Origin: Burkholderia diffusa
Lineage (GTDB): Bacteria > Pseudomonadota > Gammaproteobacteria > Burkholderiales > Burkholderiaceae
Length of the DNA stretch: 64,000 nt
NCBI RefSeq assembly: GCF_902499115.1
Contig: NZ_CABVPN010000004.1
Span: forward strand, 62,001-126,000
Direction of reading: 5' to 3'
The position numbers and the translations under genes are program-made. The stretch's first letter is position 1. Every line of letters begins with the position of its first letter. The notes under the pieces were generated by a model, which searched no databases, was not told the origin of the DNA, and saw only the letters and a program-made list of their open reading frames with translations. This document shows positions 1 to 8,158 of this stretch, piece by piece.

Positions 1-254
1 TGCATGATGAACATCCGCCAGTCGCGCGCATCGTTGGCCGAGATGTCGTGCTGTTCGCGCATGATCTCGTGGAAACGCGGGATGCGCGGCAGGTCGCGCG
101 CGACGGCGAGCGCTTCCGCGCGAATGGCCGGCCACGCGCGGACGAATCGCTCGGCGTCGGGGAACATGGCCGAATCGAGCACGGCACCGCTGTCGATATG
201 ACGGTCGAACAGTGCGCGAAGCAGGCCGGCTGCATAGTCGTAAGCGACGGACAT
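1..254 (-). CDS. aspartyl/asparaginyl beta-hydroxylase-like protein, N-terminal part
   Basis: Only the first 84 codons are inside the window; the gene runs off the left edge. It starts at ATG 254 (MSVAYDYAAG...) and stays open to base 1. Residues about 30-84 contain a 'FPDAERFVRAWPAIR' segment followed by 'ISANDARDWRMFIM', which I recognise as the entry to the aspartyl/asparaginyl beta-hydroxylase fold (2-oxoglutarate/Fe(II) oxygenases, including the lipid A hydroxylase LpxO). The catalytic HxD...H residues would lie beyond the edge, so activity cannot be judged. The gene is divergent from the DUF4148 gene at 459, with about 200 bases between them. The family call rests on pattern memory only. 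Confidence 0.65.
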   Translation of the reverse strand, partial: MSVAYDYAAGLLRALFDRHIDSGAVLDSAMFPDAERFVRAWPAIRAEALAVARDLPRIPRFHEIMREQHDISANDARDWRMFIM

Positions 255-458
255 GATCGAGGCGCGATCCACAAGGTGTCGTCAGTCTGCCCCACGCGCG
301 GTGGGGCTTGCGTTACGTCAGGTTACGCCGGCTGACGAAAGAATGACAGCTCGATGAACGTCCGGCACAAGCGGTTCGCCATTCCGGGAATAAACGGACA
401 CCCAGCGTCGTCATACGGGTGTAGCACGTCGTCTCGTTGACTTCTCAAGGAGTGGAAC

Positions 459-803
459 ATGAACACGCATTGGCTGGTGGCCGCCGCCGTGGCGGCGATT
501 TCTCTCGCGGGTATCGCGCCGCAAGCGTCGGCACAGGCACTGACGCGCGCGCAGGTCAGGCAGCAACTGATCGACGCCGAAAACAACGGGCTGCGCTTCG
601 TGACCGATACGTCGTATCCGGACGTGAGCCCGCTGTTCCAGCAGCAAGCCGAACAGATGCCCCGGCATCAGGCCGAAACGGCGGTCGGCAGCGATCCGGC
701 CGCGACTTCGGATGCGGGAAGGCCGACGGTACTGCCGTCGCGTCCGCGTTCGGCCGCGTGCGTGGGCCCCGAGAGCTTCTGCACGCCGTATTTCGGAAGC
801 TGA
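459..803 (+). CDS. exported DUF4148 protein
   Basis: 114-residue protein of unknown function. It has a clear Sec signal peptide (residues about 1-26, ending in AQA) followed directly by the DUF4148 hallmark 'LTRAQVRQQLIDAENNG'. DUF4148 proteins are small periplasmic proteins abundant in Burkholderia and Ralstonia; their role is not known. The start ATG is preceded by AAGGAG with good spacing. The C-terminal half is Pro/Arg/Ala-rich and carries two Cys residues near the end, which could form a disulfide in the periplasm. A second, diverged DUF4148 gene follows at 875 on the same strand, so the pair probably arose by duplication. Confidence 0.85.
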   Translation: MNTHWLVAAAVAAISLAGIAPQASAQALTRAQVRQQLIDAENNGLRFVTDTSYPDVSPLFQQQAEQMPRHQAETAVGSDPAATSDAGRPTVLPSRPRSAACVGPESFCTPYFGS

Positions 804-874
804 CGTAGCGGACTGCCGCGGCCGGCCCGAAATCCACGAAGGTTGATCGGCGCGCAAGATTGAAGGAGTTGATG

Positions 875-1153
875 ATGAAAACATGTATCGCACTACTGAT
901 GATGATCGGCGTGATATCCGGTCAAGTTGCATTCGCGCAATCGAATGCGCCGCTCACACGCGCCCAGGTTCGCGAGGAACTGATTCGTCTGGAAGCGGCG
1001 GGCTACGATCCGTCGAAGGGGGACGACGGCGAATATCCCGCGGACATTCAGGCCGCGCTGGCGAAGCTCGCCGAGCAGGATCGGGCGAGGATGGCGGCGT
1101 TGCCCGCCGCGCCGGCGCCGGCTTCCGTCATGCCGGTGCAGACCGTCAACTAG
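875..1153 (+). CDS. exported DUF4148 protein, second copy
   Basis: 92-residue DUF4148 protein with a signal peptide (residues about 1-21, ending AFAQ) and the family motif 'LTRAQVREELIRLEAAGYDP'. Two ATG codons lie in tandem at 872 and 875. AAGGAG at 863-868 is best spaced for 875, which I chose, but 872 is possible. The gene shares signal peptide plus motif architecture with the preceding gene at 459 but little of its tail, so the two are paralogues rather than a recent duplicate. The 267 bases that follow, up to the end of the b561 gene, hold nothing I can support. Confidence 0.85.
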   Translation: MKTCIALLMMIGVISGQVAFAQSNAPLTRAQVREELIRLEAAGYDPSKGDDGEYPADIQAALAKLAEQDRARMAALPAAPAPASVMPVQTVN

Positions 1154-1420
1154 GTGTCGACATGTACGTGTGTGTCTTCAGGCCGACGTGTTCGCGGTAC
1201 GGCGATACGCATGCCGTTCGCGGCACGCGGCCTGGCCGAATTGCACGGACGGCGAGGCCGTCGATCGCGCGCCGCTTCGCGCGGCGCCGCGATCAGCTCG
1301 TTGCCCGATTCCGATGGGCGCGCAGGTGGATCGCAGGATGAGCCGCGATGCAGGCGAGCGCGCGATCGGCCATTGCGGGGTATCTGCCCGTGACGGTGCG
1401 CAAGGGGGCAGGTGGCGAGA

Positions 1421-1948
1421 TTACCAGAGCATCATCCGTTGCATGACCCTGTCGCGCAGGACGAAACGATGCGCGACCGCGGCCGAGACGTGAAGGCAGA
1501 TGCCGCCGAACAGTGCCCACGCGAGGATGCCGTGCACATCGCCCATCGCGTGCCCGAATCCCGAGCCGGCCGCCGACAGCGCCGGCAACGGGACGACGCC
1601 GAACAGCGTCACGGCCCATGCGCGCGACGACGCATTGATCCAGCCGAGCAACGGCACCGCGATCAGCAGTGCATAGAGCCCGAAGTGCGTCACGCCGGAC
1701 ACCGCGCGCATCGCGGGCGACAGTTCGTCGGCGGGTGGGCGATGCGTCACGCGCCATAGCACGCGGCAAGCCATTGCGGCAAGCAGCGCGGTGCCCACGA
1801 TCAGGTGCGCGGCGATCAGGCCGACCGGTTGAGTATCGCGATGCACGTCGGGCATCGTCCAGCCGATTGCATACTGCGCGACGACCAACGCCACGATCAG
1901 CCAGTGAAGAAGGCGTGCGACTGCGTCGTATCGGGCGGTTGTAGACAT
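1421..1948 (-). CDS. cytochrome b561 (YodB/YceJ type)
   Basis: 175-residue inner-membrane di-heme b-type cytochrome. Four hydrophobic helices are visible, with His residues at about 15, 48, 139 and 153 in the positions expected for the two hemes (H15 in 'LLHWLIV', H48 in the second helix, H139 and H153 in the fourth). Family members move electrons from ubiquinol; some oxidise quinol with superoxide. The start at 1948 (MSTTARYD) is chosen because AGGAG sits six to seven bases upstream; a longer frame from 1963 has no better site. The gene lies just downstream of a two-component system transcribed in the same direction, and a PmrA-box-like repeat lies about 60 bases before its start, so control by that system is likely. 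Confidence 0.9.
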   Translation of the reverse strand: MSTTARYDAVARLLHWLIVALVVAQYAIGWTMPDVHRDTQPVGLIAAHLIVGTALLAAMACRVLWRVTHRPPADELSPAMRAVSGVTHFGLYALLIAVPLLGWINASSRAWAVTLFGVVPLPALSAAGSGFGHAMGDVHGILAWALFGGICLHVSAAVAHRFVLRDRVMQRMMLW

Positions 1949-2006
1949 AAAAGCTCCTGGCAAGCGGATGAGGACCGTATCTTCCGGCGGATTTTACGGC
2001 CGAATC

Positions 2007-2023
2007 CTTAACGAGACGTTAAG
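2007..2023 (-). promoter_or_regulatory. PmrA/QseB-box-like repeat before cytochrome b561
   Basis: CTTAACG-AGA-CGTTAAG is a perfect 7-bp inverted repeat. Read another way it places two TTAA cores exactly 11 bases apart, which is the layout of the PmrA box (YTTAAK-N5-YTTAAK) bound by OmpR-type regulators such as PmrA and QseB. It overlaps the stop codon of the sensor kinase gene and lies about 60 bases upstream of the b561 start. Assignment to the adjacent response regulator is inference. Confidence 0.5.
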
Positions 2024-3470
2024 CGTGCGGCCGCGCAGCGACTTCGCCCGATAACGCCTGCGTGCCATCGATCCGAGAGGATTCAGCCGACGGCAACGCG
2101 ATCGTGACGCCGAGGCCGCGGCCGCCGATGCCCGGCCCGAACTGCACGGTTCCGCCGAAGTATTGCGCGATGCGCTGGACGATCGACAGCCCGAGTCCGC
2201 TGCCGGGCAACTGCGTGCCGACGCCGCGATAGAAACGATCACCGAGCCGCTCGTGCTCGCCCGGGGCGACGCCGGGCCCGTCGTCGCGCACGACGATGCG
2301 CTGCGCGGTGCCGTCGTCGTGTACGTCGATTTCGATGCGGCCACCTTGCCGGCCGTACTTGACCGCGTTGTCGAGCAGATTGTCGAGCAGGATGCCGAGC
2401 AGGATCGGATCGGCCAGGATCGCTCGCCCGGGCGTGCCGGTGGCGACGATGTCGATGAAGTGATCCGACGCCTTCGCGAGATGTCGCTCGATGGCCGCGT
2501 CGACCAGTTCGCGGACGACGACGGCGCGCACCGGAATGCGTTCGTATTCGTCGAGTCGCGCGAGCAGCAGCAACTGTTCGGCGAGACGCGCGCTGCGATC
2601 GACGCCTTGCACCACGCGCTGCATGGCGAGCTGCTTGCGCACCGGATCGTCTGTCGCGAGCGCCACCTGGGCCTGAACCTTGATCGCAGCCAGCGGCGTC
2701 TTGAGTTCGTGCGCCGCGTCTGACGTGAATGCCCGCTCGCGCACGATGGATTGCCGCAGTCTGGCGAGCAGGCGGTCGATCGCGTCGACCAGCGTGCGGA
2801 CTTCTTCCGGGACGGTCGTGATGGCGAGCGGTTCGAGCGAGCGCGCATCGCGCGCGCCGATCTGCGTCGACAGCGTTTTCAGCGGTGCGAGACTGCGCCC
2901 GATCAGGTACCAGAGCAGCAACGCCAGCACCGGGAGCGCGAGGATCAGCGGCCAGACGATGCCGCGCGCGATGCCCGTCGCGAGATCGCTGCGCGTGTTG
3001 GCCGGCTCCATCACCCGTATCCATCGCCCCGACACGTCGTTGCGCAGCGTGTGCGTGCGCCATTGCGTGCCGCGTACGACGATCGTTGCGGGGGTGTCGC
3101 TTCGGCCCGCTGCATCGGGCTGGCCGGGGGCGTCGACCGGAAGGCTCGACGCAACGACGTTGCCCCGAGCGTCCCGGACTTCGAACAGCACGTCGCGCGG
3201 CAGACGATCGCCGTCGTTGTCTCGGGTCGCGGCCGACGTGCCGTGCGCCAGTTCGATGCGCGCGTCGGGCGGGAAGCGGGCGAGGCGCTCGAGGTCGGCC
3301 GGTGCAAGATCGACGAGCAGCGACGCATATTCGACGAGACGGGCGTCTTCCCATTCGCCGATCTCGCGTGTCGCGTGCCGGAAGCTGCCGAACACGGCGA
3401 CGATCCACACGACGGTCACGCAGCCGAGCGCCATCGACGAAACGCGGCGTCGTATCGAGCGCGAGGTCAT
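2019..3470 (-). CDS. two-component sensor histidine kinase (QseC/PmrB type)
   Basis: 483-residue membrane histidine kinase. A TM helix (residues about 12-30), a periplasmic sensor stretch of about 140 residues and a second TM helix (about 170-190) are followed by HAMP-like linker, dimerisation domain with phospho-acceptor His254 in 'DAAHELKTPLAAIK', and an ATPase domain with an N box 'DNLLDNAVKYG', then 'DDGPGVA' and 'GSGLGLSIV'. The start ATG at 3470 overlaps the stop of the response regulator gene by four bases (ATGA), so both are translated together. Resemblance to QseC/PmrB/TctE-like kinases is clear, but the signal cannot be read from the sequence. Confidence 0.92.
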   Translation of the reverse strand: MTSRSIRRRVSSMALGCVTVVWIVAVFGSFRHATREIGEWEDARLVEYASLLVDLAPADLERLARFPPDARIELAHGTSAATRDNDGDRLPRDVLFEVRDARGNVVASSLPVDAPGQPDAAGRSDTPATIVVRGTQWRTHTLRNDVSGRWIRVMEPANTRSDLATGIARGIVWPLILALPVLALLLWYLIGRSLAPLKTLSTQIGARDARSLEPLAITTVPEEVRTLVDAIDRLLARLRQSIVRERAFTSDAAHELKTPLAAIKVQAQVALATDDPVRKQLAMQRVVQGVDRSARLAEQLLLLARLDEYERIPVRAVVVRELVDAAIERHLAKASDHFIDIVATGTPGRAILADPILLGILLDNLLDNAVKYGRQGGRIEIDVHDDGTAQRIVVRDDGPGVAPGEHERLGDRFYRGVGTQLPGSGLGLSIVQRIAQYFGGTVQFGPGIGGRGLGVTIALPSAESSRIDGTQALSGEVAARPHA

Positions 3471-4126
3471 GGTTTGTCGACGACGTAGCCGATGCCCCGC
3501 ACCGTCCGGATCAGTTCCGCGCCGAGCTTCTTGCGCAGGTTCGAGATGTGAACCTCGATCGCATTGCTTTCGATGCCTTCCTGCCATCCATACAGGCCGT
3601 CCTCGAGACGCGCCCGCGATTGGGGCATGCCCGCACGACTGACAAGCTGAACGAGGATGGTCCATTCGCGTGACGTCAGCGCGATGCGCGCGGCATCGCG
3701 TGTCACCGTCTGGGTGGTCAGGTCGATCGTGATGTCGCGCCACACGATCTCGTCGCCGGCGCGGCCCTGCGAGCGCCGCACGAGCGCGCGACAGCGGGCG
3801 AGCACCTCGGATAGCTCGAACGGTTTGGCGAGATAGTCGTCGGCGCCATCGTCGAGGCCGCGGACCCGATCGGCCACGGTGCCGCGCGCGGTCAGGACGA
3901 GCACCGGCGTGGTATCGCCCGCGTCCCGCATCGCACGCAGCAGTTCCGTTCCCGATTTGCCGGGCAAGCCGAGATCGAGGACGACGAGCGCGAAGCGCGT
4001 CGTCGCGAGCGCGGCGGCGGCGGCATGACCGTCGCGCAGCCAGTCGACCTGGTAACCGGCCTGACTCAGGCTGATTTCGAGGCCGCTGCCGATCAGGTCG
4101 TCGTCTTCGACAAGGAGGAGTCGCAT
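3467..4126 (-). CDS. OmpR-family response regulator (QseB/PmrA type)
   Basis: 219-residue regulator with receiver domain (acidic pocket Glu7-Asp8-Asp9, phospho-acceptor Asp51 in 'VVLDLGLPGKSG', Lys101 in 'AKPF') and a C-terminal winged helix ('IEVHISNLRKKLG...IRTVRGIGYV'). It is first in a kinase operon. Start ATG 4126 gives the standard MRLLLVEDD opening; AAGGAGGA lies upstream. The upstream region is about 280 bases long, shared with the divergent gene at 4412, and contains a CTTAAG at 4233-4238 that could be a half-site for self-regulation. The likely direct target beside it is the cytochrome b561 gene. Confidence 0.93.
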   Translation of the reverse strand: MRLLLVEDDDLIGSGLEISLSQAGYQVDWLRDGHAAAAALATTRFALVVLDLGLPGKSGTELLRAMRDAGDTTPVLVLTARGTVADRVRGLDDGADDYLAKPFELSEVLARCRALVRRSQGRAGDEIVWRDITIDLTTQTVTRDAARIALTSREWTILVQLVSRAGMPQSRARLEDGLYGWQEGIESNAIEVHISNLRKKLGAELIRTVRGIGYVVDKP

Positions 4127-4411
4127 GGTCGATTCGTGTGCAGATACGTGCAATTGTACGAGCCCGACTGTGCGCGCCGTGCAACGGATTGTAATTGCGT
4201 TCCCTCAAATATCGCCCGATTCTGAAGAACGCTTAAGGTTCGGCACCGACATTCCCGCTACCATCGCCCACAACATTTCTCGGGACGATCTCCGCTTCCC
4301 CTGATCCCGAACCGGGTTCGGCGCGTCCGGCACGCGCTTGCCCGTCCACCCGCGACCATGTCGATCGACGCACGATCGATGCGGGCCGTCCGCACGGGAG
4401 GTTCATTCCTG

Positions 4412-4756
4412 ATGGCACCCTCGACGATCGAGCGCTGGCGCGCCTACTTGTTGATCGCCGCGCTCGCCGGTATGTTCATTCAGTGTTTCGTGCTGGTTTC
4501 GTTGTTTGCGCTGCGCGTACCCGAAGCGTTTTTCACGACGATGACATTCCGCATCTGGACCGTCGTCGCGGTCGCGACTGCGATCCTGTCAGCCCGTAAG
4601 GTGGCCGACGCGGCGTTCAGGGCCGCTGACGTGTGCGGCCATGTGCGCGTGTCCGGAATCGATCGCCGCACGGTAGTCGTGTCATCTGATTGCGCGTACC
4701 GTTGGTTGATCGTCCTGCATATCCGGCTCAACGGGAATCGATACGGCGGCGTGTAA
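4412..4756 (+). CDS. small membrane protein, unknown
   Basis: 114-residue hypothetical protein. Two hydrophobic segments, residues about 11-34 and 45-60, suggest a small inner-membrane protein. The C-terminal half is Arg-rich and polar. ATG 4412 is preceded by GGGAGG at ten bases. A longer in-frame start at 4358 has no ribosome site. I do not recognise the family. It lies 68 bases before the hpnI-like gene on the same strand and may be co-transcribed. Codon use is less biased than in its neighbours after residue 65, so the reading frame itself is only moderately supported. Confidence 0.45.
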   Translation: MAPSTIERWRAYLLIAALAGMFIQCFVLVSLFALRVPEAFFTTMTFRIWTVVAVATAILSARKVADAAFRAADVCGHVRVSGIDRRTVVVSSDCAYRWLIVLHIRLNGNRYGGV

Positions 4757-4824
4757 GGGTGAGCGCGCGTTCACGCGTTCCTGCCCCGGGCGTCGCGGTC
4801 ACTGGGCCACCACTGGGGAGAAGC

Positions 4825-5994
4825 ATGGTATTGCTGCATGTGCTGTACGCGCTGGCCGGCGCGATGTCGATCGCCTGCGGGTTGGGCGTGTTGCTCGGCA
4901 TTGCCTACACTGTCACGGCCAGCGTGCTCGTCGGCCGGTTCTTTTCGCGCGCGCGGGCGATGCCGCGCGATTATCCGGGCGTCACCGTCGCGAAACCGCT
5001 GCACGGCGACGAATGGAATCTCGTACAGCATCTTGAAAGCTTCTTCGTCCAGGATTATCCGGGGCCGGTACAGCATCTGTTCGGGGTGCACGATGCGGGC
5101 GACGCGGCGCTCGCGGCCGTCGAGACGCTGCGCGCGCGCTATCCGGACGCGAACATCAAGGTCGTCGCCGATGCGCGGTTGTACGGGCCGAACCGCAAGA
5201 TCGCGAATCTCGTCAACATGCTCGAACATGCGGAGCATTCGGTGCTGTGTCTCGCCGACAGCGATGTGCTGGTCGAGCGCGATTATCTGCGTGCCGTCGT
5301 CGGCGCGCTACAGCAGCCGGAAGTCGGCATCGTGACGAGCGTGTATCGCGGCATCGCGTCGCCGGGCTTCTGGCCCGGTGTCGCCGTCGCGATGACGAAC
5401 TACCATTTCCTGCCGGGCGTCATTACCGGGCTTTTCATCGGGCGCGCCCGTCCGTGCTTTGGCCAGACGATTGCGATCACGCGCGCAACGCTCGAACGCA
5501 TCGGCGGGCTCGCGCGTTTCGCGCATCACCTGGCCGAGGATCACGCGCTCGGCGAAGCGGTGCGGCAGGTCGGCGCGCAGGTCGTCGTCCCGTCGTTCGT
5601 CGTCGGACATGCCTGTGTCGAAGAGACCTTCGCCAGCCTGTATGCGCACGAATTGCGCTGGAGCTGCACGATTCGCGCGGCGGACCGGCTCGGTCACGCC
5701 GGGTCGGTGCTGATGCACCCGGTGCCGCTCGCGCTGCTGGCCGTGCTGTTCTCTGGCGGCACGCGCGCCGCCTGCTGGCTGACGGTCGCGGCGCTCGCCG
5801 CGCGGGCGCTGCTGATGCTGAAAACGAGCCGTGCGACCGGTGCCGGGCTGCGCGGTGCCCTCTGGCTGCCGTTCGTCGATCTGCTGCAGTTCCTGGTGTT
5901 CGTGTCGAGCTTCTTCTCGTCGCACGTCGTCTGGCGCGGCACGCGCTTTCGCGTCGATCGCGAGGGCTTGCTGTCGCCGGCAGGGAAATCATGA
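4825..5994 (+). CDS. hpnI: hopanoid-associated glycosyltransferase HpnI
   Basis: 389-residue membrane glycosyltransferase of the GT2/ceramide-glucosyltransferase type. An N-terminal TM helix (about 5-27) is followed by the catalytic domain: 'VTVAKPLHGDEWNLVQHLESF', a DxD-like 'LADSDVLVERDYL', and a 'HLAEDHALG' plus 'ELRWSCTIR' segment matching the D,D,D,Q/RxxRW pattern. Further TM helices close the C-terminus. HpnI proteins add N-acetylglucosamine to bacteriohopanetetrol as the first step to BHT glucosamine, later finished by HpnK and HpnJ. The start ATG 4825 has GGGGAG upstream. It overlaps the next gene by four bases, so the two are translationally coupled. HpnJ and HpnK are not in this window. 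Confidence 0.8.
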   Translation: MVLLHVLYALAGAMSIACGLGVLLGIAYTVTASVLVGRFFSRARAMPRDYPGVTVAKPLHGDEWNLVQHLESFFVQDYPGPVQHLFGVHDAGDAALAAVETLRARYPDANIKVVADARLYGPNRKIANLVNMLEHAEHSVLCLADSDVLVERDYLRAVVGALQQPEVGIVTSVYRGIASPGFWPGVAVAMTNYHFLPGVITGLFIGRARPCFGQTIAITRATLERIGGLARFAHHLAEDHALGEAVRQVGAQVVVPSFVVGHACVEETFASLYAHELRWSCTIRAADRLGHAGSVLMHPVPLALLAVLFSGGTRAACWLTVAALAARALLMLKTSRATGAGLRGALWLPFVDLLQFLVFVSSFFSSHVVWRGTRFRVDREGLLSPAGKS

Positions 5995-7079
5995 TGCACG
6001 ACACGCATTTCGATGTCGAAGGCGCGGACCGGCGGTCCGCGCGTCGCGATGCACGGTTGCGGCATGCGGGGCGCGCGGCGGCGCTGGCCGGGCTGGTGCT
6101 CGCGGTGTGGCTGATCTGGCGCGAGCATCCGCTGGAGATCCTGCACCGGTTGCGGATCGCCGGCGCCGGGTTGCTGATCGCCGCGCTGGCCCACATCCTG
6201 CCGATGCTCGCGAATGCGTGGGACTGGCGGCTGCTGATCCGTGGCCCGCGCCGGCCGTCGTTCGCGACGATGCTCAAGCTCGTGTGGATCCGCGAATCGA
6301 TCAACGGGCTGTTGCCGGTCGCGCGGATCGGCGGCGAGATCGTGTCGTTCAGCCTGCTGCGGCAGGCGGGCGTGCGCCCGGCGACCGCCGTGGCGAGCCT
6401 CGTCGCGGACATGCAGCTGACGCTGATCAGCCAGCTGGTGTTCGCGCTGGTCGCGATCGGCTACGTGCTCGAACACGTGTCGTCCGACGCCGCGCAGGTG
6501 GCCGCGCGCCTCGCCATCGGCATGGCGGCGCTCGTGCCGGTGCTGCTGCTGTTCGCGCTGGTTCAGCACGCGCGGCCGTTCGAGCGCGCGATGCGCGTGG
6601 TCAACCGCGTCACGAGCGGCAAGGTGGTGGCGCTGGTCGGCGAATCGGCACGCACCGACCAGTCGATCCGGATGATCTGGAGAAAGACGGGTATCGTCGT
6701 CCGCTATCTGGCGATCTGGCAGACGCTGCAATTTGTCGGCTATGCGCTGGAAATCTGGCTCGCGCTGCGTTTCCTCGGCGCCGATCCTACATTCGCGCAG
6801 GCGCTCGCGATCGAAGCGCTGATCCAGCTCCTGAGCAGCATCGCGTTCCTGATGCCGGGCGGGTTGGGCGTGCAGGAGGGCGGGTTCGTGCTGATCGGCG
6901 GGCTGCTCGGGTTCGACGCGACGACTTGCCTGGCGCTCGCCGGCGCGCGGCGCGTGCGCGACTTGCTGTTCTATCTGCCGGGCTTGCTGGCATGGCAGCA
7001 TGCGGCCGGCGCGGCGCGCTCGCCGTACGAGGCGAAGCGCGCATCGATGCCCGTCGGGGAGTCCGCCGGGCCGCGCTGA
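5991..7079 (+). CDS. hpnL: HpnL-like lysylphosphatidylglycerol-synthase-type membrane protein
   Basis: 362-residue polytopic membrane protein of the UPF0104/AglD-like (lysylphosphatidylglycerol synthase TM region) superfamily, with about seven to eight hydrophobic helices and the conserved 'INGLLPVARIGGEIVSFSLLR' and 'FLMPGGLGVQEGGFVLIGG' segments. In hopanoid loci this family is called HpnL and is thought to move hopanoids or their precursors between membranes. Start ATG 5991 overlaps the hpnI stop (ATGATGA). Pairing with HpnI strengthens the hopanoid assignment. The family is broad, so an unrelated lipid function remains possible. Confidence 0.7.
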   Translation: MMHDTHFDVEGADRRSARRDARLRHAGRAAALAGLVLAVWLIWREHPLEILHRLRIAGAGLLIAALAHILPMLANAWDWRLLIRGPRRPSFATMLKLVWIRESINGLLPVARIGGEIVSFSLLRQAGVRPATAVASLVADMQLTLISQLVFALVAIGYVLEHVSSDAAQVAARLAIGMAALVPVLLLFALVQHARPFERAMRVVNRVTSGKVVALVGESARTDQSIRMIWRKTGIVVRYLAIWQTLQFVGYALEIWLALRFLGADPTFAQALAIEALIQLLSSIAFLMPGGLGVQEGGFVLIGGLLGFDATTCLALAGARRVRDLLFYLPGLLAWQHAAGAARSPYEAKRASMPVGESAGPR

Positions 7080-7158
7080 TGCGGCCCGACGTTGCCTGCC
7101 AGCCGGGCGGGAAGCGGCTCGCCGACGCGGCCGCGTGCCCCGCCGGGCGGCGCGGCCA

Positions 7159-8130
7159 TCAACGCCGCTCGTCGGCGATGTAGCTGCGGATCACGTCCGC
7201 GAACGACGTGTCGCCCTTCAGTCCGAGCGCTTCGGCGCGCGCCGTGTCCCAGCGGCCCGGCCAGCTGCCGACGATCTTCTCGATGCGTTCGTCCGGCGCA
7301 TGGCGAATCAGCTTCACGACGTCGTCGCCCGCGACTTCGCGCAGCGCCGCGATCATTTCGTCGACCGATACCGACAGGCCGGGCAGGTTGATCACGCGCT
7401 TGTTGCCGAGCTTCTCGCTGTCGATTTCGCAACCCGCGACGAGCGCGTCGATCGCGCCGCGCGGCGACAGCAGCCACAGCCGCGTCGAGCCGGGCACCGG
7501 GCATACGCTTTCCTCGCCGTTCAGCGGTTCGCGGATGATACCGCTCGCGAACGACGACGCGGCCGCGTTCGGGCGACCCGGCCGCACGCTGATGGTCGGC
7601 AGCCGCAGCACGCGGCCGTCGACGAAGCCGCGCCGTGCGTAGTCGCACAGCAGCAGTTCGGCGATCGCCTTCTCCGCGCCGTACGACGATTGCGGATTCA
7701 GCGCGGTGTCGTCCTGCACGACGTCGGGCAACACGCCGCCGTAGACGGCCACCGAGCTCGTGAACACGACGCGCGGACGATGGCCACGCGCGCGGCACAC
7801 TTCAAGCAGCGTGCGCGACGCGTCGAGGTTGATCCGCATGCCGAGATCGAAATCGGCTTCGGCCTGGCCGCTGACGATTGCCGCGAGATGGAAGATCGCG
7901 CCCGTCTGCGCGTCGATCGCGCTTTCGAGCACCGTGCGATCGGCGATGTCGCCGACGATCGACGTCACGCGGGCGTCGCCGAAATCGCTGCCCTTGACGA
8001 CGTCGAGCAGCACCAGCTCGTCGATCTTGCCGGTCCGGCCGTCGGGGCCGGTCAGTTCGCCGCGCTCGAGCAGCTTGCGCGCGAGACGCTGGCCGAGAAA
8101 GCCGGCGCCGCCGGTGATCAGTACTTTCAT
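7159..8130 (-). CDS. denD: D-erythronate dehydrogenase (SDR family)
   Basis: 323-residue NAD-dependent extended SDR/epimerase-type oxidoreductase. Rossmann motif 'TGGAGFLG' at residues 7-14 and catalytic Tyr150-xxx-Lys154 in 'SSYGAEKAI' are visible. Placed last in the tetronate operon, it best fits DenD, which oxidises D-erythronate at C2 to 2-oxo-tetronate. The start ATG 8130 has AAGAGGG upstream. The gene ends 79 bases from the convergent hpnL gene. The alternative is a generic NAD epimerase, but the neighbours otnI, otnC and otnK make DenD the likelier role. Confidence 0.85.
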   Translation of the reverse strand: MKVLITGGAGFLGQRLARKLLERGELTGPDGRTGKIDELVLLDVVKGSDFGDARVTSIVGDIADRTVLESAIDAQTGAIFHLAAIVSGQAEADFDLGMRINLDASRTLLEVCRARGHRPRVVFTSSVAVYGGVLPDVVQDDTALNPQSSYGAEKAIAELLLCDYARRGFVDGRVLRLPTISVRPGRPNAAASSFASGIIREPLNGEESVCPVPGSTRLWLLSPRGAIDALVAGCEIDSEKLGNKRVINLPGLSVSVDEMIAALREVAGDDVVKLIRHAPDERIEKIVGSWPGRWDTARAEALGLKGDTSFADVIRSYIADERR

Positions 8131-8158
8131 GTTGTGAGCCCTCTTCGGAATGCCTGGA

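Noticed and set aside
290..306. Small hairpin CCCCAC-gcgcg-GTGGGG between the first two genes
   Set aside because: Six-bp stem without a T-run between divergent genes; not a terminator and too small to call.
4307..4321. Palindrome CCGAACC-G-GGTTCGG upstream of the small membrane protein
   Set aside because: Only 7-bp GC-rich arms, expected by chance at this composition; no second site or regulator supports it.
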